Positions 5,494 to 13,088 of a stretch of DNA of 23,020 nucleotides are shown in pieces. Numbering within the stretch: position 1 is the stretch's first letter; the number at the start of each line of letters is the position of its first letter. This DNA comes from an uncultured Treponema sp. (lineage in GTDB: Bacteria; Spirochaetota; Spirochaetia; Treponematales; Treponemataceae). A model generated the notes under the pieces. That model had not been told where the DNA came from, ran no database searches, and was given only the letters and a program-made list of their open reading frames with translations. The position numbers and the translations under genes are program-made. Location of the stretch: assembly GCA_934691925.1 (NCBI GenBank), contig CAKUTI010000030.1, positions 1 to 23,020 of the forward strand, given 5' to 3'.

Positions 5494-5528
5494 AAATGGA
5501 TCTGCGAAAGCGGGTCCATTTTTGTTTT
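5494..5528 (+). promoter_or_regulatory. Attenuator-like hairpin in the rimP-nusA leader
   Basis: AAATGGATCTGC at 5494-5505 pairs over 12 bp (two G-T wobbles) with GCGGGTCCATTT at 5510-5521 around a GAAA tetraloop. TTTTT-G-TTTT runs to 5528. It has intrinsic-terminator form and lies between the promoter and the rimP start, so most transcripts may stop here unless regulated. NusA-dependent autoregulation of this operon through a leader terminator is known in other bacteria. Its use here is inferred. Confidence 0.7.
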
Positions 5529-5537
5529 AGGGTGAAA

Positions 5538-6011
5538 ATGGATTTTATATCTTTGGATTCTTATCCTCATTACGCTGAATGTGAGAAAATCGTCAGCGCG
5601 CTTGGATTTCATCTCGTTGAACTGAAAATTTCTCCTCAGAACGGAGTGACAAAAATCGAGGCGACAATCACAAGTGCGGATTCTTCAAAAAATATCGGCG
5701 TGAATGACTGCTCGAAAGTCCACAAGGTGCTTCTTGAAGCCCTCGAGGAGATTCTCGGAACTGACAACACTTATATGGAATTGTCGTCGCCGGGAATGGA
5801 GCGGAGCATCAAGAATGCGGCGGAATTCGCTTTCTTTATCGGGCGGGAAATCCGTATCTACGACAAGAACGCGACTGACTGGATCGGCGGAAAACTCGTT
5901 TCTGCTGATGAGAAATCGCTTGTGCTGGAAACTGCTCAGGAAGACGGCTCTTTGGAGAAAAAGACCGTTCTCTTTGACGATATTGCTAAAGCAAAATTTG
6001 TACATCTTTAA
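5538..6011 (+). CDS. rimP: Ribosome maturation factor RimP
   Basis: The start is ATG 5538 with AGGG at 5529-5532. A frame open from ATG 5496 would start inside the leader hairpin and is rejected. The 157-residue protein shows the family pattern: N-terminal alpha/beta domain with GFHLVELKISPQNG (about residues 23-36), the conserved VNDCSKVHKVL stretch (about 54-64), the hallmark LSSPGMER (about 81-88), and a C-terminal SH3-like barrel (about 96-157). RimP assists late 30S subunit assembly around the central pseudoknot. It is the first gene of the operon, 20 nt before nusA, as is usual for rimP. Confidence 0.92.
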   Translation: MDFISLDSYPHYAECEKIVSALGFHLVELKISPQNGVTKIEATITSADSSKNIGVNDCSKVHKVLLEALEEILGTDNTYMELSSPGMERSIKNAAEFAFFIGREIRIYDKNATDWIGGKLVSADEKSLVLETAQEDGSLEKKTVLFDDIAKAKFVHL

Positions 6012-6031
6012 AATTTTTTAGGAGGCTCCAA

Positions 6032-7525
6032 ATGTCAGAAATGGCGGAGGCAATCCAGGAACTGGTTCACGAAAAAGGTGTTTCTTTGGAATCAGTCAAA
6101 CAGACAATTGACAGCACTTTGAAGGCTGCTTACAAAAAAACTTTCGGAAACGCGGATAACTGCATCGTTAAGTTTGTCTCAGCGTCTGGAGACGAAGTTT
6201 CAGGAAGCGAAGATATTGCCGATGTGCGTGTTTATTCAAGAAAAACTGTTGTTGACGGAGTTTACGACCCTGTATCTGAAATTGAATTTGAGGATGCGAA
6301 AAAGCTGACTGACGAGGTTGAAATCGGAGATGAGATTGACATCGTTGTTGACCCGCACGATTTCGGACGCTCGGCTGTTTCAATCGGAAAGCAGGAAACA
6401 CACAAAGGCTTGAACGAGTCTTTCAAGGACAATCTTTATAATGAATATAAGGACAAGGTCGGCGAAATCATAATCGGATACTTCCAGCGCGAATACAAAG
6501 GAAATATTTACGTTGACTTGGGAAAGGTCGAGGGCTATCTTCCTGTAAAAAATCAGTCTCCGCGCGAGCATTACGAGAAGAACGACAGAATCAAGGCTTT
6601 CATTTCAGACATCAAGAAAATATCGTCTGGAATTCAGCTTGTCTTGAGCCGTGCAGAGCCGCGTTTTGTTCAGTCGCTTTTGGAGCTTGAAGTTCCAGAG
6701 CTTCAGGACAAGACTGTTGAAATCAAGAAAGTTGTTCGCGACGCGGGATACAGAACAAAGCTCGCAGTTGTTTCAAACCGTGACGATGTTGACCCGGTTG
6801 GAGCTTGCGTCGGCTTGAAGGGAATCCGTATTCAGAATGTAATCCACGAGCTTGAAGGCGAGAAGATTGACGTTCTCAGGTGGGACAGCGACCCTCGCGT
6901 GTTCATCAAGAACGCGCTTTCTCCGGCGGAAGTCTTGAATGTCTATATCATTGACGAGGAGAAAAAGCAGGCTCTCGCGGTTGTTGAAGAGTCGCAGCTT
7001 TCTCTTGCAATCGGAAAGTCAGGACAGAACGTCCGCCTTGCAAACCGTCTTTGCGACTGGAGCATTGACGTGAAGACTGAGGAGCAGGCGGCTGACATTG
7101 ACTTTACAGAGCTTGCATCCCGTGCTGCAAACGCTTTGTTTGACAACAGCGCTGAAAAAGAAGTCAACTATGACGACATCACAACGGTCGGACAGCTGCC
7201 TGGAGTTAAGCCTGAAGTTGCGGCCGCACTCAAAGAAGCCGGGTTTGATGATATTGAAAAATTTGCAACAGCGTACGAAAATGGTGAGCTGAAGAATATC
7301 GAGAATGTTACAGATGAGGATTTGAAGGCTGTAAATGATATTATCAGCAATACATTTGAATTCGTTGAAGAAGAAGCACCTGCTGGCTCAGAATCTGGAG
7401 ATGCTGCAGAAGGAAATGCCGAGGAAGAATATTTCTGTCCTGAATGCGGTGCAAAAATCACACTTGATATGACAAAATGTCCGAATTGTGGTGTTGAGTT
7501 TGAATTTGAAGAGGACGAGGAATAA
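6032..7525 (+). CDS. nusA: Transcription factor NusA with added C-terminal zinc ribbon
   Basis: AGGAGG at 6020-6025 supports ATG 6032. Of 497 residues, about 1-130 form the RNA-polymerase-binding N-domain and about 135-200 an S1 domain (GEIIIGYFQREYKGNIYVDLG). About 205-350 hold two KH domains (VGACVGLKGIRIQNVI; SLAIGKSGQNVRLANRLC). An acidic region with a helix-hairpin-helix-like repeat (TVGQLPGVKPEVAAALKEAG) follows. The last 30 residues add C469-x2-C472 and C483-x2-C486, a zinc-ribbon pattern (CPECG, CPNCG) not part of classic NusA. NusA controls pausing, termination and antitermination. The ribbon may give an extra nucleic-acid or protein contact. Confidence 0.95.
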   Translation: MSEMAEAIQELVHEKGVSLESVKQTIDSTLKAAYKKTFGNADNCIVKFVSASGDEVSGSEDIADVRVYSRKTVVDGVYDPVSEIEFEDAKKLTDEVEIGDEIDIVVDPHDFGRSAVSIGKQETHKGLNESFKDNLYNEYKDKVGEIIIGYFQREYKGNIYVDLGKVEGYLPVKNQSPREHYEKNDRIKAFISDIKKISSGIQLVLSRAEPRFVQSLLELEVPELQDKTVEIKKVVRDAGYRTKLAVVSNRDDVDPVGACVGLKGIRIQNVIHELEGEKIDVLRWDSDPRVFIKNALSPAEVLNVYIIDEEKKQALAVVEESQLSLAIGKSGQNVRLANRLCDWSIDVKTEEQAADIDFTELASRAANALFDNSAEKEVNYDDITTVGQLPGVKPEVAAALKEAGFDDIEKFATAYENGELKNIENVTDEDLKAVNDIISNTFEFVEEEAPAGSESGDAAEGNAEEEYFCPECGAKITLDMTKCPNCGVEFEFEEDEE

Positions 7526-7534
7526 TAGGGAAGT

Positions 7535-10399
7535 ATGGCGGAAGAAGCTGAGAAAAAGACAGAATTCGTTTTAAGAAAAAAGAAGCCGGAGCAGAAAGTT
7601 GAGAACGCTGAGCCAAAGAAAACTGAGGCGCAGCCTGCAGGCGGCGTAAAAAAACGCATTGTAGTGGTTAAGAAAAAGAATATTGCTCAAGAGAATTCAA
7701 AGGCAGATGGAGCTGAAACAAAGCTTCATCCTGTTGTAAAACGTCCAGCGCAAAATTCTTCCGCTGCAACTGAAACTAAGCCGGAAAGCAGAGAGCAGCC
7801 GAAAGAAGCGGAGAAAATTTCTCCTGTTTCAGCAGCAAGCTCAGTTTCATCTTCGTCTTCAATTTCAAGAGAGCAGAGAGAACCAAGGGAACCTAGAGAA
7901 AACAGGACTGGATTCGGCTCGTCTCCTAGGAATTTTGATTCCAGAAATTCTGATTTCAGAAATCAAGATTTCAGGAATTCTGATTCAAGGAATCATGAGC
8001 AGCGTCCTAGACCTGCAAACAGACCGTTCGAGCTTAATTCAGCGCGTCCGAATGTAAAGGCAGGAAATCTTTCTGGCGGACGCGGCGGATTTAGAAACGG
8101 CGGATATTCAAACCGCGGCTCTTACAACAACGGCCAGCGTTCAGGCGGATTCACTGGCGCGCAGGCGCGCGAAGGCTATCAGAACCGCGAGCGCGGCGGA
8201 AATGGACAGGGTGGCTTTAACAGAAACGGTCAGGGCGGCGGATTCAACCGCAATGGTCAAGGCGGTTTCAATAGAAACGGTCAAGGCGGCACCTTCAACC
8301 GCGGCGGTCAGGGTGGCTTTAACAGAAACGGTCAGGGCGGCGGATTCAACCGCAATGGTCAAGGCGGAGCGCGTCCGGGATTCGGCGGCGGAAGACCTGG
8401 CTTTGGAGGCGGTTTCGGAGGATCTGCAATTCCGTCTGCGCCTGCTAAAAAACAGTTCAAAGGCAAAAAACAAGATTACAGCAAACGCAAGGATAAAGAG
8501 GAGCTCTTTTCAGAAGAGGAGCTTTACAAGAAGAAGCAGCAGACTCCTGCAAGCGTCGTGCCAAAATCAATCGATATTATGGAGACGATTTCGGTTTCTG
8601 ACCTTGCAAAGAAAATGAATCTTAAAGCGAACGACATTATCGCCAAGCTCATGGGCATGGGAATGATGGTTACAATCAACCAGTCCGTTGACAGCGACAC
8701 TGCTACGCTTTTGGCATCTGAGTACGGCTGTGAAGTCCATCTCGTTTCTCTTTATGACGAGACTGTAATTGAAAGCGATCAGGGAACTGCTGACGATTTG
8801 CAGCCGCGTTCTCCGATTGTTACAGTAATGGGACACGTTGACCACGGTAAGACAAAAACTCTTGACGCAATCAGAAACACAAATGTTGCGGCTGGAGAAG
8901 CCGGCGGAATCACGCAGAAAATCGGTGCTTATCAGGTTGCGACTCCAAAGGGAAAAATCACGTTCCTTGATACTCCGGGACACGAGGCGTTCACAATGAT
9001 GCGTGCGCGCGGTGCTCAGATTACTGACATCGTAGTTCTCGTTGTTGCGGCTGATGACGGTGTTATGCCTCAGACTTTGGAGGCTTTGAGCCACGCAAAA
9101 GACGCGAAAGTTCCGATTATCGTTGCAGTGAATAAAATCGATAAGCCTGCGGCATCTCCTGAAAGAGTTATGACCCAGCTTTCTGAGCGCGGCCTTACTC
9201 CTGAGGAATGGGGCGGCGAGACTCAATATGTGAAGATTTCGGCTCTTAAAGGAATCGGAATCGATGAGCTTCTTGACGCGATTCTTCTTCAGGCTGAAAT
9301 GCTTGAGCTTAAAGCTCCTGTTCACACTCGCGCAGAGGGAAAAATCATCGAGTCTAGAATCGATCAGGGACGCGGTGTTGTTGCGGACATCGTTGTTCAG
9401 CGCGGAACCTTGAAGATTGGAGATCCTTTTGTCGCTGGAATTTATTCTGGACGCGTGCGCGCTATGTTCAACGACCGTGGAGACAAAGTTCTTGAAGCCG
9501 GACCTTCAATGCCGGTTGAAGTTCTTGGTCTTGACGATATGCCTAACGCGGGCGATCCGTTCCAGGTTACTGAAAGCGAAAGAGAAGCGCGAAGTATCTC
9601 TTCAAAGAGACAGGAACTTAAACGCTTTGAGGACGCAAAGGCAGTCAAGAAGGTTACTCTCGACAACCTTTACTCGACAATCGAGGCGAGCGAAATCAAG
9701 GAATTCAAAGTTATTATCAAGGCGGACTTGCAAGGTTCTGCCGAGGCTCTCAAGGCTTCTCTTGAAAAACTTTCAACTCCTGAAATCCGCCTGAACGTTA
9801 TTCATTCTTCGGCTGGAGCTATCAACGAGTCTGATGTTACTCTTGCCGCCGCTGACGAAAACGCGATTATCATCGGTTTCAATGTCCGCCCGACTCCAAA
9901 GGCGAAACTTCTTGCCGAGCAGGAAAAAGTTGAAATCAGAAAATATAACGTTATCTACAAATGTGTTGAAGAAATCACAGCCGCAATGGAAGGAATGCTC
10001 AAGCCTGACACAAAAGAGGAAGTCATCGGTACTGCCGAAGTCAGAAGCACATTCCGCGTTCCGAAAGTTGGCGTTATCGCAGGATGCTACGTTACAGACG
10101 GTCTTGTTAAGCGCACAGCCAGCGTGAACCTTATCCGCGACGGCGTTGTGAAATTCACAGGAAAGATTTCTTCTCTCAAACGTTTCAAGGACGATGCGAA
10201 AGAAGTCGCTTACGGATTTGAATGTGGTATCGGTCTTGAAAATTGGCAGGACATTCAGGAGGGAGATACTCTTGAAGTGTTCGAGTACGTTGAGATTGCA
10301 AGAAAACTCGGCGACAGCATTGCAAAAGAGAAAGAGGCGGAAGCCGCAGCGAAAAAAGCCGCTGCCGAGGCTGCTTCTGAATCTGCGGATGCCGAGTAG
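7535..10399 (+). CDS. infB: Translation initiation factor IF-2 with long repetitive N-terminus
   Basis: ATG 7535 follows AGGGA at 7527-7531. The protein has 954 residues. About 1-115 are Lys/Glu/Ser-rich and 125-150 carry D-[SF]-R-N repeats. About 175-297 are Gly/Asn/Arg-rich with FNRNGQGG units, and about 347-400 hold the N2 domain preceding the GTPase. The GTPase shows G1 GHVDHGKT (433-440), G3 DTPGH, G4 NKID and the SAL motif. Domains II-IV follow ([38 protein letters not shown]), and the protein ends in an Ala/Glu-rich tail. IF-2 places initiator tRNA on the 30S subunit and promotes subunit joining. Unusual residues: Lys after the G1 Thr, and GITQKIGAY where His normally follows TQ. Confidence 0.96.
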   Translation: MAEEAEKKTEFVLRKKKPEQKVENAEPKKTEAQPAGGVKKRIVVVKKKNIAQENSKADGAETKLHPVVKRPAQNSSAATETKPESREQPKEAEKISPVSAASSVSSSSSISREQREPREPRENRTGFGSSPRNFDSRNSDFRNQDFRNSDSRNHEQRPRPANRPFELNSARPNVKAGNLSGGRGGFRNGGYSNRGSYNNGQRSGGFTGAQAREGYQNRERGGNGQGGFNRNGQGGGFNRNGQGGFNRNGQGGTFNRGGQGGFNRNGQGGGFNRNGQGGARPGFGGGRPGFGGGFGGSAIPSAPAKKQFKGKKQDYSKRKDKEELFSEEELYKKKQQTPASVVPKSIDIMETISVSDLAKKMNLKANDIIAKLMGMGMMVTINQSVDSDTATLLASEYGCEVHLVSLYDETVIESDQGTADDLQPRSPIVTVMGHVDHGKTKTLDAIRNTNVAAGEAGGITQKIGAYQVATPKGKITFLDTPGHEAFTMMRARGAQITDIVVLVVAADDGVMPQTLEALSHAKDAKVPIIVAVNKIDKPAASPERVMTQLSERGLTPEEWGGETQYVKISALKGIGIDELLDAILLQAEMLELKAPVHTRAEGKIIESRIDQGRGVVADIVVQRGTLKIGDPFVAGIYSGRVRAMFNDRGDKVLEAGPSMPVEVLGLDDMPNAGDPFQVTESEREARSISSKRQELKRFEDAKAVKKVTLDNLYSTIEASEIKEFKVIIKADLQGSAEALKASLEKLSTPEIRLNVIHSSAGAINESDVTLAAADENAIIIGFNVRPTPKAKLLAEQEKVEIRKYNVIYKCVEEITAAMEGMLKPDTKEEVIGTAEVRSTFRVPKVGVIAGCYVTDGLVKRTASVNLIRDGVVKFTGKISSLKRFKDDAKEVAYGFECGIGLENWQDIQEGDTLEVFEYVEIARKLGDSIAKEKEAEAAAKKAAAEAASESADAE
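8207..8367 (+). repeat. Tandem 24-27-bp repeats in infB, including an exact 59-bp duplication
   Basis: Six successive units encode G-G-F-N-R-N-G-Q or near variants. The 59 bp at 8207-8265 recur exactly at 8309-8367, including synonymous codon choices that differ between adjacent units. This marks a recent segmental duplication and a locus likely to vary in copy number. Confidence 0.85.
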
Positions 10400-10408
10400 G
10401 GGGCTTCA

Positions 10409-10816
10409 ATGGGCGAGTACAGAATGTTAAAGCTTGGAGAGCAGCTCCGCGAGGAGATTTCCGAGCTTATAATGAAACAAAAAGTAAAGGATCCGCGCGT
10501 TTCAACTTTTCTTTCAATAAATAGAGTTGAAATTGCACGCGACCTTGCTTACGCGACAGTTTATGTTTCAAGTTTTTTGAACGAGTCTCAAATTAAGAAA
10601 GGCGTTGAGGGCTTGAACAGCGCGGCAGGATTTATCCAGTCGTCAATCGCGAAAAAACTTACAATCCGTCAGTTTCCAAAATTGACTTTCGTTGCGGACA
10701 ACAGCATTAAGGAAGGCTTTGATATGGTGAGCAAGCTCAACCGTCTTGAGGCTGAAGAGAATGCTGCTAGAAAAGAGCCGGAGAACGAGCCGGAAGATGA
10801 GAAAGAACAGAAATAA
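10409..10816 (+). CDS. rbfA: 30S ribosome-binding factor RbfA
   Basis: The Shine-Dalgarno AGGGGG overlaps the infB stop codon and lies just before ATG 10409. The 135-residue protein has the KH-like RbfA fold pattern: LREEISELIMKQKVKDPRVS (about residues 12-31), the strand VEIARDLAYATVYVS, and FPKLTFVADNSIKEGFDMVSKLN (about 93-115). An acidic tail (residues 118-135) follows. RbfA binds the 30S subunit during cold adaptation and 16S 5'-end maturation. The last 20 bases overlap the start of the truB-ribF gene. Confidence 0.93.
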   Translation: MGEYRMLKLGEQLREEISELIMKQKVKDPRVSTFLSINRVEIARDLAYATVYVSSFLNESQIKKGVEGLNSAAGFIQSSIAKKLTIRQFPKLTFVADNSIKEGFDMVSKLNRLEAEENAARKEPENEPEDEKEQK

Positions 10817-12785
10817 CGACAGCTCTGTCTCGGGAATTGTTCTTCTTGCTAAGCAGAGCGGACGCACAAGTTTCTCTTCTCTTTTTTCAGTCAAGCGTGC
10901 CTTGAACACGACAAAAGTCGGGCATACGGGCACACTTGACTCGTTTGCCGACGGGCTTCTTGTCGTTCTGACAGGAAAGCTAACTCGGCTTGTTCCTCAT
11001 ATCACAAATTTTGATAAAACTTATCTTGCGCTTATTGAATTCGGCTCAGAAACCGACACTCTTGACCCGATCGGGAAAATCATAAGAACTGCGCCAGTTC
11101 CAACGGAGGAAGATGTCAGAAATGTTCTTCCGTCGTTTTTAGGAGAAATCGATCAAGTTCCGCCGATGTACAGCGCGCTTCACGTTGACGGAAAAAGGCT
11201 TAGCGACCTTGCGCGCGAGGGAAAATCCGCTGAGATAAAGCCTAGAAAAATCACAATTCATTCGATAAAACTTCTTGATTTTTATGAAAAATACGCGCTT
11301 GTTGAGGTTTCCTGCTCAAAAGGAACTTATATCCGCTCGCTTGCCCGCGACATTGCCAATTCTTGCAAAAGCGCGGGTCATTTAAGGGCTTTAAGGCGGA
11401 CAAAAGTCGGTCCGTTCAGCTTGAAAGACGCGGTCGGTTCAGAAAATCTTGATGATTTTACGATTGAGAAAATTCTTTCAAAGCCTGTTCTTCCGCTTGA
11501 AAATGATTCTGAATCAGAAAAAAACGAAGACTTGAAATTAAAAAAAATAGAATCTGAAGAAAAATCGATTGAGAAAAATATCGAAGAGAAAATTCAGAAT
11601 GAAATCCGCGCGAATCTGAAAGATTTTGACTTTGACTGCGCAAAATATTGCGGAATGGTTCCGGCTGTCTTGAACTACGCTTCTACGGAAAATTACAGAA
11701 ACGGCCGTCCTGTCGATTTTCGCTCGTTTTATTTTGACTTTGACAAAAATCTTGTTTCAGAAGAGAAGAAAAATAATTCTGAAATAACTTATCTCGATAT
11801 AGAAGAAAAAAATCAGAAAAAAGAAGAGGCTGAGATCGCGGTTTTTTATCCTGATTTGAGCTTTGCCGGCTGCATGAAAAAAATAGGCGGAAAATTCAAT
11901 TTTGGCTTTGTGATTCCAAGCGAAAACCGAAAAATGAAAATCTACACTTGGGAGCAGATTGAAAACGGGAAATTCGACGAAAGTTTTAGAAATCAGGGAA
12001 TCGCAGGCACAATCGGAAGCTTTGACGGCTCTCATCTTGGACATCAGGCTTTGTTCGATGCTGTTTTGGCCCAGGAAAATCTTGTTCCGGGAGTCATAAC
12101 TTTCTCAAAATCCATGCGTGCGATAAAAGACCCTGCGCATTATGTCGGCGATGTCGTGAGCCTTTCTCAAAAACTTGAAAGCCTTGAGTCGAAAGGCTTC
12201 AAGTATGTCATCAACATTGACTTTTCTGATAAATTCGCTAAACTGAAAGGACGTGATTTTCTTCATCTTATGATAAAAAAATGCGGCCTGAAATATCTTG
12301 CGGAAGGAAAAGATTTCCACTGCGGATACAAAGGTCAGACTGACATGAACATGATGGCGGAGCTTTCCCTTGCGCTTGGCTTCTGCTTGGACACGATTGA
12401 TTCTGTCATGTACAAAGGCGAGAAAGTCAGTTCTTCAAGAATCCGCTCGTATATCATTGAGAAACGCTTTGATGAAGTGAAAGATATGCTTCAGGGTTGT
12501 TTCGCTTATGACTGTTCGGGATTGGACTGGAAGAAAAAAGAAGATAAGGACGGAAAGCTTGAAATTTTTGCTGAGATAAGGCACAAAAGAATAGTTCCTC
12601 CTGATGGAAAATATAAAGTTACGGCTGACGTAATATTAAGCGGTTCAAAATCTGGTGAAGCAAATGTGCGGGCATTCAATGCTGATTGTACATTAGAAAA
12701 TGGGGCACTTCACCTCGCATTTTCTGATAATTTAATCAGCGGATTTGTTCGGACTGTATATTTTGGTTACCCAGAGGAAAAATAA
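10797..12785 (+). CDS. truB-ribF: Fusion of tRNA pseudouridine-55 synthase (TruB) and FAD synthetase (RibF)
   Basis: ATG 10797 is chosen as the start with the best fit to TruB N-termini. In-frame TTG 10746 and ATG 10761 lie deeper inside rbfA. The 662-residue frame is uninterrupted. Residues 1-235 are TruB, with the catalytic D48 in HTGTLDSFADGLL, PPMYSALHVDGKRL and CSKGTYIRSLARDI. Residues 235-290 are a Lys/Glu-rich insertion, and 290-375 resemble the TruB C-terminal PUA-like domain. Residues 380-662 are RibF-like: GTIGSFDGSHLGHQ with the HxGH nucleotide-binding motif, and VSSSRIRSYI. The riboflavin-kinase part is short and lacks the usual G-x-P-T-A-N motif, so FAD synthetase activity is better supported than riboflavin kinase activity. 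Confidence 0.88.
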   Translation: MRKNRNNDSSVSGIVLLAKQSGRTSFSSLFSVKRALNTTKVGHTGTLDSFADGLLVVLTGKLTRLVPHITNFDKTYLALIEFGSETDTLDPIGKIIRTAPVPTEEDVRNVLPSFLGEIDQVPPMYSALHVDGKRLSDLAREGKSAEIKPRKITIHSIKLLDFYEKYALVEVSCSKGTYIRSLARDIANSCKSAGHLRALRRTKVGPFSLKDAVGSENLDDFTIEKILSKPVLPLENDSESEKNEDLKLKKIESEEKSIEKNIEEKIQNEIRANLKDFDFDCAKYCGMVPAVLNYASTENYRNGRPVDFRSFYFDFDKNLVSEEKKNNSEITYLDIEEKNQKKEEAEIAVFYPDLSFAGCMKKIGGKFNFGFVIPSENRKMKIYTWEQIENGKFDESFRNQGIAGTIGSFDGSHLGHQALFDAVLAQENLVPGVITFSKSMRAIKDPAHYVGDVVSLSQKLESLESKGFKYVINIDFSDKFAKLKGRDFLHLMIKKCGLKYLAEGKDFHCGYKGQTDMNMMAELSLALGFCLDTIDSVMYKGEKVSSSRIRSYIIEKRFDEVKDMLQGCFAYDCSGLDWKKKEDKDGKLEIFAEIRHKRIVPPDGKYKVTADVILSGSKSGEANVRAFNADCTLENGALHLAFSDNLISGFVRTVYFGYPEEK

Positions 12786-12805
12786 ATTTTTAAGGAGTAA
12801 GTATT

Positions 12806-13075
12806 ATGGCACTTACAAAAGAAACAACAGCTTCTATTGTTAGCAGATTCGGAGCTAACGAGGCAGACACAGGAAACACAAAAGTTCAGGTAGCTCTCTT
12901 GACAGAGCGCATCAAACAGTTGACAACACACGTTCAGAATTTCCCTAAAGACACAGGCGCAAAAAGAGCGATGCTTAAAGTAATCGGTTCTCGCCGTGCT
13001 CTTTTGAAATATCTTCAGAGAACAAATCTTGAAGAATACCGTGCTCTTATCAAAGAACTTGGTCTCCGCAAATAA
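12806..13075 (+). CDS. rpsO: 30S ribosomal protein S15
   Basis: AAGGAG at 12792-12797 precedes ATG 12806. At 89 residues it has the usual S15 length. It shows the S15 signature stretches: GSRRALLKYLQ near residues 63-73, DTGNTKVQVALLTERIKQLTTH written in family order at about 21-42, and LIKELGLRK at the end. S15 is a primary binder of 16S rRNA in the platform of the small subunit. The gene lies 20 nt after truB-ribF and 13 nt before pnp, the classic rpsO-pnp order. I see no separate promoter or S15-binding pseudoknot in the short leader. Confidence 0.97.
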   Translation: MALTKETTASIVSRFGANEADTGNTKVQVALLTERIKQLTTHVQNFPKDTGAKRAMLKVIGSRRALLKYLQRTNLEEYRALIKELGLRK

Positions 13076-13088
13076 ACTGGAGATTTAG

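Noticed and set aside
5496..5537. Earlier rimP start at ATG 5496
   Set aside because: The codons lie inside the perfect leader hairpin, no Shine-Dalgarno precedes them, and ATG 5538 has AGGG at a good distance.
8141..8473. Minus-strand ORF across the infB repeat region
   Set aside because: It is a shadow of the repetitive Gly/Asn/Arg codons and has no start signal or independent coding character.
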